Shown in pieces: positions 41,547 to 49,937 of a stretch of DNA of 49,937 nucleotides (the first letter of the stretch is position 1; every line of letters begins with the position of its first letter). Source of the stretch: JAJZJT01 sp049964655 (GTDB lineage Bacteria > Actinomycetota > Acidimicrobiia > Acidimicrobiales > RAAP-2); the NCBI GenBank assembly GCA_049964655.1, contig JBMFXC010000009.1:1-49937 (forward strand). Reading direction: 5' to 3'. The translations under genes and the position numbers were made by a program. A model generated the notes under the pieces. It worked only from the letters and a program-made list of their open reading frames with translations. It searched no databases and had not been told where the DNA came from.

Positions 41547-42499
41547 CCACCACCACCGAGCCGGTCCCTGCGGACGAGGCGCCGGCGCCGGACGCGTCGG
41601 CGGCTTCTGTCGACCCGCCGCCGCTCGCCGTCACCGACGCCGTCGCTCGCGCCCTCGCCGAGGACTTGTTGCCGCTGGGTGACCTGACGGCGTCGCTGGT
41701 CCCCGCTGCCGCCCGTGCCTCGGTGCGGATCGTCAGCCGTTCCCACGGCGTGCTGGCCGGGCGGGCGTGCGCCGCGGAGACCTTCCGGCAGGTCGATCCT
41801 GGCCTCGGCGTCACCTGGCACGCGGCCGACGGCTGGCGTCTGGCGCCGGGGTCGGTGGTGGCCCAGGTCACAGGGCCGCTCCGGAGCATCCTGTCGGCCG
41901 AGCGCACAGCCCTCAACTTCTTGGGCCACCTGTCCGGGGTGGCCAGCCTGACCCGGAGCTACGTCGATGCCGTGGCCGAGGCCAACCCCTCCACCCGGGT
42001 GCTCGATACCCGCAAGACGCTCCCGGGCCTCCGGGCCCTGCAGAAGGCGGCGGTCCGGGCCGGAGGGGGGTTCAACCACCGGGGGAGCCTGTCGGAAGCG
42101 GTCTTGGTGAAGGACAACCACCTCGGTGGCGTGGGTATCACCGACGCGGTGGCCCGGGCCCGCGAGGCATGGCCCGGACGCATGGTCGAGGTCGAGTGCG
42201 ATCGGATCGACCAGGTCGAGGAAGCGGTGGCCGCCGGGGCCACCGTGGTGATGCTCGACAACATGCCCCTTGACGTCGTTGCCCAGAGCGTCCGACTGGT
42301 CCGGTCGAGCGGCACCGCCGCGCTGGTGGAGATCTCGGGTGGTGTGGACCTCGTCACCGCGCCCCTGTTCGCCGCGGCCGGGGCCGACCTCATCTCGGTC
42401 GGACGGCTGACCCATTCGGCACCCGTGCTCGACCTGGGCTTCGACCTCGTCGCGCCCGGGGAGACCGGTTCGGGGGAGACCGGCCCGGGGGCAGCCTGA
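41543..42499 (+). CDS. nadC: Nicotinate-nucleotide pyrophosphorylase (quinolinate phosphoribosyltransferase)
   Basis: A 318-residue enzyme that converts quinolinate and PRPP to nicotinate mononucleotide. Seen: ALAEDLLPLGDLTASLV, AERTALNFLGHLSGVAS, RVLDTRKTLPGLRALQKAAV, GGGFNHRGSLSEAVLVKDNHL, and the C-terminal SGGVDL and DLISVGRLTHSAPVLDLGFDL. A 25-residue Ala/Pro-rich N-terminal extension precedes the core. The ATG at 41543 overlaps the nadB stop, with GGAGGAA 5 nt upstream. Next is coaX after 2 nt. Confidence 0.95.
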   Translation: MTTTTEPVPADEAPAPDASAASVDPPPLAVTDAVARALAEDLLPLGDLTASLVPAAARASVRIVSRSHGVLAGRACAAETFRQVDPGLGVTWHAADGWRLAPGSVVAQVTGPLRSILSAERTALNFLGHLSGVASLTRSYVDAVAEANPSTRVLDTRKTLPGLRALQKAAVRAGGGFNHRGSLSEAVLVKDNHLGGVGITDAVARAREAWPGRMVEVECDRIDQVEEAVAAGATVVMLDNMPLDVVAQSVRLVRSSGTAALVEISGGVDLVTAPLFAAAGADLISVGRLTHSAPVLDLGFDLVAPGETGSGETGPGAA

Positions 42500-42501
42500 C
42501 C

Positions 42502-43305
42502 ATGCTCCTCGCCATCGACGTCGGCAACACCGAGACCGTGGTGGGTCTGTTCACCGACGACCCCACTCCTCTGGTCGCGGCTGCTGCCGGAGAGCCTACG
42601 GGCCTCGCCCACCATTGGCGCCTCTCGACGGTGGCGGAGCGGACTGCCGACGAGCACGCCCTGCTCCTCACCCAACTGCTCGACCTCGACGGCCTCGAGA
42701 TCGAGGACGCGGTCACCGGTATCGCCGTCACCTCGTCGGTGCCCGCGGTCACGGCGAACCTCCGCCAGATGGCAACCAGGTGGTTCGACGTCCCCACCGT
42801 CGTCCTCGAGCCCGGGGTGAAGACCGGGATGCCCATCCTCTACGACAACCCGAAGGAGGTCGGGGCGGACCGGATCGCCAACGCGGTCGGGGCCTACGAC
42901 CTGTTCGGCGGACCCTGTGTAGTGGTCGACCTCGGGACGGCCACCACGTTCGATGCCATCTCGGCTGCCGGCGAGTACCTGGGCGGCGCCATCACGCCGG
43001 GGGTGGCCATCAGCCTCGACGCCCTCTTCGCCCACGCGGCCGCACTGCGGCGGGTCGAGTTGGTCGAGCCGAGGAGCGTCGTGGGCAAGTCCACGGTCGA
43101 GTCGATCCAGTCGGGCGCCCTGTACGGTTTCGCCGGCCAGGTGGACGCCCTCTGCCGCCGGTTCGCCGCCGTGCTCGGGGAGGCCACCGTGGTGGCGACC
43201 GGCGGGCTGGCCGAGCTGATCGCTCCCTACGCGGAAGAGATCGAGTACGTGGAGCCGTGGCTGACCCTCCACGGGCTCCGGCTCGTCTTCGACCGCAACG
43301 CCTGA
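42502..43305 (+). CDS. coaX: Type III pantothenate kinase
   Basis: A 267-residue ASKHA-fold kinase, the first step from pantothenate to CoA, dependent on monovalent cation and insensitive to CoA. Seen: the phosphate loop LAIDVGNTETVVGLF, ITSSVP-like GIAVTSSVPAV, PILYDNPKEVGADRIANAVGA, VVVDLGTATTFDAIS, GGAITPGVAISLDALF and VVATGGLAELIAP. It closes the panC-panD-nadB-nadC-coaX operon, 2 nt after nadC. Convergent with the polyprenyl synthase gene. Confidence 0.95.
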   Translation: MLLAIDVGNTETVVGLFTDDPTPLVAAAAGEPTGLAHHWRLSTVAERTADEHALLLTQLLDLDGLEIEDAVTGIAVTSSVPAVTANLRQMATRWFDVPTVVLEPGVKTGMPILYDNPKEVGADRIANAVGAYDLFGGPCVVVDLGTATTFDAISAAGEYLGGAITPGVAISLDALFAHAAALRRVELVEPRSVVGKSTVESIQSGALYGFAGQVDALCRRFAAVLGEATVVATGGLAELIAPYAEEIEYVEPWLTLHGLRLVFDRNA

Positions 43306-43456
43306 CCGCCTGCCCCCGGCGGTGAGACCCGACGGGTCCGGTTGCCGACCCGGAGGGCCGGGAGCGCGGGCCAGCGCCCGTGGCTGGCTATGTTCGGCCG
43401 GTGAGGTGACCGGGGTGCTCAGGCTGCTCCCGGCCCGTGTGAGGCGACCGGGGTGC
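43306..43456. other. Convergent intergenic region with 23-bp near-duplicate
   Basis: Between coaX and the polyprenyl synthase gene lies a 23-bp near-repeat (43401-43423 and 43439-43461, one mismatch, the second reaching into the gene end) and a TATGTT box at 43389-43394, 6 nt before GTG AGG TGA, a two-codon ORF. No other gene is seen. Confidence 0.7.
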
Positions 43457-44434
43457 TCAGGCGCCGGGAAGACCGTCGAGCAGTGAGCGGGCCAGTTCGG
43501 CGAGGCTGCGCGCCAGTGCCGGCGTCGCGCTGCCGGCAGCGGCTTGCTCCGCCTCTCGGACGTACCGGCGGGCCACGGCGACGGCGTTGGAGATCGCCGG
43601 GGAGGCGGCGATGATGCTCCGTGCCTTGTCGCGTTCGGGTTGTTCGAGCGGGCGTCCGAGCAGGACCCGCAGCTCACGTCCGGCATCGGCGTCCCCCAGG
43701 GCGAGGAGGACCGGCAGGGTGTAGATACCCTCGGCGAGATCTTGGCCGGCCGGCTTGCCGAGGTCGTCCTCGGTGCCGACGACGTCGAGGATGTCGTCTC
43801 TGACCTGGAAGATCATGCCGAAGCTGCGACCGTAGGCGGTCAGTGCCTCGACTTCGGCACGGGGCCGATGGCCGGTCAGGGCGCCGATGCGGCACGACGT
43901 GGCCATCAGCGAGGCAGTCTTGCCCGAGATCGCCGCCGTGTACTCCTCGAGTGTCCGGTTGACCTGGAAGGCAGCTCGGACCTCGGCCACCTGCCCCTGG
44001 CAGAGCTCGCCGAGGGTGGCGGCGAGCAGGCCGGCGATCTCGGTGCCGAGGCCGGCGGCGATCTCGGCCGAGCGGGCGAGCAGGAAGTCGCCGGCCACGA
44101 TGGCGACGAGGTTGCCGAACCTGGCGTTCACGCTCGACACGTTGCGGCGCACGGTCGCCTCGTCCATCACGTCGTCGTGGTAGAGGGACGCCAGGTGCAC
44201 GAGCTCCACGGACACTCCCCCGAGAAGGTCCTCTCGAGTGGCCTCTTGTGCACCCGCCGTGGCCGCAGCCAAGGTGAGCGCCGGCCGCAGCCGCTTGCCG
44301 CCCGCGGCGATGAGGTGCGTGGTGACCCCGTCGAGGAACTCGTCGCCGGTCACCACGCAGTCGCGCAGCAGCGGCTCGAGCCGGAGCAGGCTCGCATCGA
44401 TGACGGGAAGACCGAGAAGCTCGACGACGTTCAC
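43457..44434 (-). CDS. Polyprenyl diphosphate synthase (trans-isoprenyl type)
   Basis: A 325-residue all-helical enzyme that extends an allylic diphosphate with isopentenyl diphosphate, probably forming the C35-C45 side chain of menaquinone. Seen: AAGGKRLRPALTL, the first Asp-rich motif SLYHDDVMDEATVRR, GKTASLMATSCRIGA, and the second Asp-rich motif FGMIFQVRDDILDVVGTEDDLGKPAGQDLAEGIYTLPV. Chain length is set near the first motif (VELVHLASLYHDD) and cannot be fixed from sequence alone. GTG start at 44434, with TATCGT 9 nt upstream on its strand; divergent from clpC with about 120 nt between. Confidence 0.92.
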   Translation of the reverse strand: MNVVELLGLPVIDASLLRLEPLLRDCVVTGDEFLDGVTTHLIAAGGKRLRPALTLAAATAGAQEATREDLLGGVSVELVHLASLYHDDVMDEATVRRNVSSVNARFGNLVAIVAGDFLLARSAEIAAGLGTEIAGLLAATLGELCQGQVAEVRAAFQVNRTLEEYTAAISGKTASLMATSCRIGALTGHRPRAEVEALTAYGRSFGMIFQVRDDILDVVGTEDDLGKPAGQDLAEGIYTLPVLLALGDADAGRELRVLLGRPLEQPERDKARSIIAASPAISNAVAVARRYVREAEQAAAGSATPALARSLAELARSLLDGLPGA

Positions 44435-44513
44435 TTCCTACAGACGATAGGCGAGGATGCCGATGGTCGAGCAAGCGACGAACCGACGCGGGTGCGACCA
44501 CGAGCGACGCCTG

Positions 44514-44519
44514 TAGACT
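44514..44519 (+). promoter_or_regulatory. -10 hexamer TAGACT for clpC
   Basis: TAGACT would start transcription near 44526, giving a leader of about 30 nt with GGAGG about 10 nt before the GTG at 44556. This gene therefore has a leader, unlike its neighbours. Confidence 0.5.
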
Positions 44520-44555
44520 TCCCAGAGTAACCGAGCCGCGGATGGAGGCGGTCGA

Positions 44556-47111
<2,556 letters not shown>

Positions 47112-47187
47112 CCCCTTCGGGTCGCACGTCCGGGTCGGCCAGATGCCGGTCGGGCCGGACGGGGATGGCACGGCTCGGAGGCACTGC

Positions 47188-47231
47188 GACGACCACGACC
47201 GTCGTCTGGTCGCCCCCATAGGGGGCGACCA
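47188..47231 (+). terminator. Tandem hairpins downstream of clpC
   Basis: GACGAC/GTCGTC (stem 6, loop 7, 47188-47206) is followed directly by an 11-bp perfect stem with a 3-nt loop (TGGTCGCCCCC, ata, GGGGGCGACCA, 47207-47231). They lie about 75 nt past the clpC stop and should end its transcript before radA. Confidence 0.6.
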
Positions 47232-47331
47232 GCGCGTCGTGGCCCCGTAGGGGGGTCGTCGGTGCCCCGCCCGGGGTCGTCTCGGCCGAGCCCTTGGCGC
47301 TCGGCGGTCGAGCCGCGGCACAGCCGGTCTC

Positions 47332-47337
47332 TACCAT
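47332..47337 (+). promoter_or_regulatory. -10 hexamer TACCAT for radA
   Basis: TACCAT ends 6 nt before the ATG at 47344; no Shine-Dalgarno intervenes. Confidence 0.55.
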
Positions 47338-47343
47338 GGCGAC

Positions 47344-48789
47344 ATGGCCAAGGCGACCACCCGGCACCGCTGTCTCGACTGCGGCGCGACGACGGTGCGT
47401 TGGGTTGGTCGTTGTCCGTCGTGTGGCGAGTGGAACTCGCTCGTGGCCGAGGCAGCGCTCGATCCCCTGGTGCAGGCTGTCGATGCGCTCGACTTCGCCG
47501 CCCCGGTGCCGCTCGGCGAGGTCGACCCGCTGGCGGCGGCGGCGTTCCCGTCTGGTGTGGCCGAGTTCGACCGGGTGCTCTCCGGGGGGCTCGTCCCGGG
47601 CTCGGCGACCCTGCTCGGCGGCGAACCGGGCATCGGCAAGTCGACGCTCCTGCTGCAAGTCCTACGGTCACGTGCTGCAGACGGGGCGCGAGTCCTCCTG
47701 GTCTCTGCCGAGGAGTCGGCTCACCAGGTGCGACTGCGGGCCGAGCGGCTGGGTCCCGTCCCTGCGTCCCTGCTCGTCCTGGCGGCCACCGAGCTCGAGA
47801 CGGTCGCCGCCGCCCTTGCTGCCACGGAGCCCGCACTCGTCGTCGTCGACTCCGTCCAGGCTGTCTCGGCCGGCCCGAGCGCCGGTGGAGGGGCTGGAGC
47901 CGGGCCGGCGGGGCCGCCGGGGACCGTTGCCCAGGTGCGAGCGGTGGCGGACCGGCTGGTGTCGTTGGCCAAGCGTCAGGACGTCGCGCTGGTGCTCGTC
48001 GGCCACGTGACGAAGGACGGTGGGCTTGCCGGTCCGCGGACCCTCGAGCACCTGGTGGACACCGTCCTCTCCTTCGAAGGCGACCGCCACCACGCGCTTC
48101 GTCTCCTGCGAGCGGTCAAGCACCGCTTCGGCCCTACCGGTGAGCTCGGCCTCTTCGAGATGGGCGACCAGGGGCTGACGCCCGTTGCCGACCCGGGGCG
48201 CCTCTTGCTTGGGGACCGGGTGACCGGCGTGCCGGGCGGGATCGTCCTCCCTGCGGTGGAAGGTCGTCGGACCCTGCTCGTCGAAGTGCAGGCGCTGGTG
48301 ACACCCATGGCCCAGGCGCAGCCCAAACGGTCGGTGGTGGGGCTCGACGGCAGCCGGCTGGCCATGGTGCTCGCCGTGCTGGCCCGCCACGCCGGCCTCC
48401 CGGCGCTCGTCGCCGACGTCTTCGCGTCGGTGGCCGGCGGTGTGCGGGTCCTCGAGCCCGCTGCCGACCTGGCCCTCGGGCTCGCCGTGGCCTCGGCCAT
48501 CGCCGGTGTGCCCCTGCCGGCTGATGCTGCCGCGGTGGGCGAGATCGGCCTGGCCGGCGAGGTGCGGCAAGTCACGGCCCTGGCGCGACGGCTCGAGGAG
48601 TGTGCCCGGCTGGGCTTCCACCGGATCGTCGTCCCTCGGTCGGCGCCGTCGGGACCACGAGGCGTCGAGCTGGTCCGGGTGGACACCGTCGGTGCTGCCT
48701 TGGCGGCGCTCGGCCTTGCCGGACGCGGCGTCGACGGTGCCGGGCCGAGCCCCGGCGGAGGCCCGGGCCCAGGTACGATCGCTCCGTGA
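47344..48789 (+). CDS. radA: DNA repair protein RadA
   Basis: A 481-residue RecA-like DNA-branch-migration ATPase for recombination repair. Seen: zinc finger CLDCG...CPSCGEW, Walker A GEPGIGKSTLLLQ, VSAEESAHQVRLRAERLG, and a C-terminal Lon-like domain (DVFASVAGGVRVLEPAADLALGLAVASA, EIGLAGEVRQV). The RadA signature KNRFG reads KHRFG here (Lys259-His260), a change in a normally very conserved motif. The insert AGPSAGGGAGAGPAGPPG in loop L2 region is low-complexity. The ATG at 47344 has a TACCAT box. The disA start overlaps its stop. Confidence 0.95.
   Translation: MAKATTRHRCLDCGATTVRWVGRCPSCGEWNSLVAEAALDPLVQAVDALDFAAPVPLGEVDPLAAAAFPSGVAEFDRVLSGGLVPGSATLLGGEPGIGKSTLLLQVLRSRAADGARVLLVSAEESAHQVRLRAERLGPVPASLLVLAATELETVAAALAATEPALVVVDSVQAVSAGPSAGGGAGAGPAGPPGTVAQVRAVADRLVSLAKRQDVALVLVGHVTKDGGLAGPRTLEHLVDTVLSFEGDRHHALRLLRAVKHRFGPTGELGLFEMGDQGLTPVADPGRLLLGDRVTGVPGGIVLPAVEGRRTLLVEVQALVTPMAQAQPKRSVVGLDGSRLAMVLAVLARHAGLPALVADVFASVAGGVRVLEPAADLALGLAVASAIAGVPLPADAAAVGEIGLAGEVRQVTALARRLEECARLGFHRIVVPRSAPSGPRGVELVRVDTVGAALAALGLAGRGVDGAGPSPGGGPGPGTIAP
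48774..48779 (+). promoter_or_regulatory. -10 hexamer TACGAT for disA, inside radA
   Basis: TACGAT ends 6 nt before the GTG at 48786 within the radA 3' end, so disA may be made both from the radA mRNA and from its own leaderless transcript. Confidence 0.5.
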
Positions 48790-49877
48790 GCACGGACCAG
48801 AGCTCCGCGTTGAGCGACGCCCTGGCGCTCGCGGCACCCGGCCGCCCCTTGCGGGAGGGCCTCGATCGTGTCCTCCAGGCCAAGCGTGGAGCCCTGGTCG
48901 TGGTGGGGGACCAGCCTGCCGTGCTGGCCATCTGCTCAGGCGGCTTCCTGCTCGACGCCGAGTTCAGCCCACAGCGCCTCTCCGAGCTGGCGAAGATGGA
49001 CGGCGCCATCGTGCTCACACCGGATGCGACGCGGATCGCCCGGGCCAACGTCCACTTGATGCCCAAGGCGACCATCCCCACCACCGAGACGGGGACCCGG
49101 CACCGGACCGCCGAGCGGGTGGCCCGTTCCCTCGACGTCCCCGTGATCTCGGTGTCGGCCGCCATGTCGGTCATCACGGTCTACCGCAACGACCAGAAGT
49201 ACCGGCTGCAGCCCATCGGGTGGCTGCGTGACCGAGCCGACCAGGCACTCGCCACCCTGCAGCGCTTTCGTAGCCGTTTCGACCAGGCCCTCAGTGCGCT
49301 GTCGACCCTCGAGGTCGAGGACACCGTCGCCGTCGGCGACGTCGTCGGCGTGCTGCAAGCGGCCGAGATGGTCGTCCGCATCGCCCGCGAGGTCGCCGGC
49401 TACGTCATCGAGCTCGGAGACGACGGACGGCTCGTTCGCCTCCAGCTCGCCGAACTGATGGACGGGGTGGCGCCGGCCTTGCGGCTCGTCATCGAGGACT
49501 ACCTGCACGACGCACCGGCCGAACCGACCGAGCGGGCCAAGGCCGTCGACCGGGCGGTGGCGCTGCTGGCCGAACTGCCTTCGGAGGAACTGCTCGACGT
49601 ACGTAAGGTGTCCGAGGTCCTGGCCTTCCCACCCGGCCTGGCCGAAGCGCAGGAAGGTGTCGAGCCCCGCGGCTACCGGCTGCTCCACCGCCTCCCCCGG
49701 TTCTCCGAGGCGCTCATCGACCGTATCGTCGACCGCTTCACCAGCCTGCCCCAGATCATGGGGGCGTCACTGGACGACCTCGAGGAGGTCGAAGGGGTGG
49801 GTGAGGCCAAAGCTCGCTCGGTGAAAGACGGCCTCGCTCGCCTGGCCGAGGCCAGCATCCTCGAGCGCTACCAGTAG
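48786..49877 (+). CDS. disA: Diadenylate cyclase DisA
   Basis: A 363-residue DNA-integrity-scanning diadenylate cyclase that makes c-di-AMP from two ATP. Seen: the DAC domain with DGAIVLTPD (DGA at 72-74) and RHRTAER (RHR at 105-107), a helical spine, and a C-terminal HhH DNA-binding domain (IMGASLDDLEEVEGVGEAKARSVKDGL). c-di-AMP controls potassium uptake (RCK_C and KimA-type proteins) in Firmicutes and actinobacteria, giving a possible link to the trkA and permease genes near 18-21 kb. The GTG overlaps the radA stop. In mycobacteria, as I recall, radA and disA are also adjacent. Confidence 0.95.
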   Translation: MSTDQSSALSDALALAAPGRPLREGLDRVLQAKRGALVVVGDQPAVLAICSGGFLLDAEFSPQRLSELAKMDGAIVLTPDATRIARANVHLMPKATIPTTETGTRHRTAERVARSLDVPVISVSAAMSVITVYRNDQKYRLQPIGWLRDRADQALATLQRFRSRFDQALSALSTLEVEDTVAVGDVVGVLQAAEMVVRIAREVAGYVIELGDDGRLVRLQLAELMDGVAPALRLVIEDYLHDAPAEPTERAKAVDRAVALLAELPSEELLDVRKVSEVLAFPPGLAEAQEGVEPRGYRLLHRLPRFSEALIDRIVDRFTSLPQIMGASLDDLEEVEGVGEAKARSVKDGLARLAEASILERYQ

Positions 49878-49903
49878 CGGCGGTCTGCCCGAGGATGTCC
49901 CGA

Positions 49904-49937
49904 CGGGCGGAGGGGGCCTGGGCGGAGGGGGCCTGGG
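49904..49937. repeat. 16-bp tandem repeat at window end
   Basis: The last bases contain two copies of gggcggagggggcctg, 26 nt after the disA stop; the second is cut by the window edge. Confidence 0.6.

Overview
This is a roughly 50 kb, very GC-rich stretch of a bacterial chromosome, apparently one scaffold of a draft or metagenome assembly because it holds three runs of N. Gene content points to Actinobacteria, most likely the deep-branching Acidimicrobiia group: actinobacterial-type GlnA plus GlnII, a GlnR-like regulator, an RsrA-type anti-sigma factor, DUF2342 and DUF2520 proteins, ClpC, and many GTG starts. As I recall the Mycobacterium tuberculosis map, blocks such as topA-tmk/holB, DUF2342-tilS-hpt-fol genes, DUF2520-panC-panD-coaX and clpC/radA/disA match one neighbourhood there, so this is core housekeeping DNA rather than a mobile island. 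I found no transposase, phage or CRISPR genes.

Layout. 0-9 kb: a thiol-redox pair (DUF929 thioredoxin-like protein and VKOR), an alpha/beta hydrolase, a NUDIX and a metallo-beta-lactamase-fold hydrolase, the Mrp Fe-S ATPase divergent from an ErpA-type Fe-S protein, an odd compact molybdenum-hydroxylase-like fusion, and a RidA protein. 9-13 kb: nitrogen block (GlnR-like orphan regulator, GlnA, GlnII). 13-17 kb: NAD synthetase, an unknown helical protein, a sigma-70 factor, and a 24-residue membrane peptide. 17-24 kb: HAD phosphatase, two TrkA-type potassium-gating proteins, a divergent KimA-like potassium/amino acid permease fused to an OB-fold, and a proton-pumping pyrophosphatase with a long structured leader. 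24-31 kb: topA, tmk, holB, tRNA-Thr, an unknown membrane protein, an ECF sigma/anti-sigma pair. 31-43 kb: an almost continuous plus-strand run for tRNA-Ile lysidine synthesis, purine salvage, folate (folE, folP, folB, folK), pantothenate/CoA (panC, panD, coaX) and NAD (nadB, nadC). 43-50 kb: polyprenyl diphosphate synthase and the clpC-radA-disA stress/c-di-AMP block.

Themes. Potassium transport genes and the c-di-AMP synthase disA share the window. NAD genes occur in two places (nadE; nadB-nadC) and nadA is missing. At least eleven genes carry a TANNNT -10 hexamer 6-8 nt before the start codon, which predicts leaderless mRNAs; the few genes with long leaders (erpA, hppA, clpC, DUF2520) have a Shine-Dalgarno or a structured leader instead. 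Short tandem repeats sit at the ends of several proteins and two of the three assembly gaps fall inside such repeats. The most unusual single genes are a dual-specificity-phosphatase-like protein lacking its catalytic Cys inside the folate operon, the compact molybdenum-hydroxylase-like fusion, and the permease-OB fusion.
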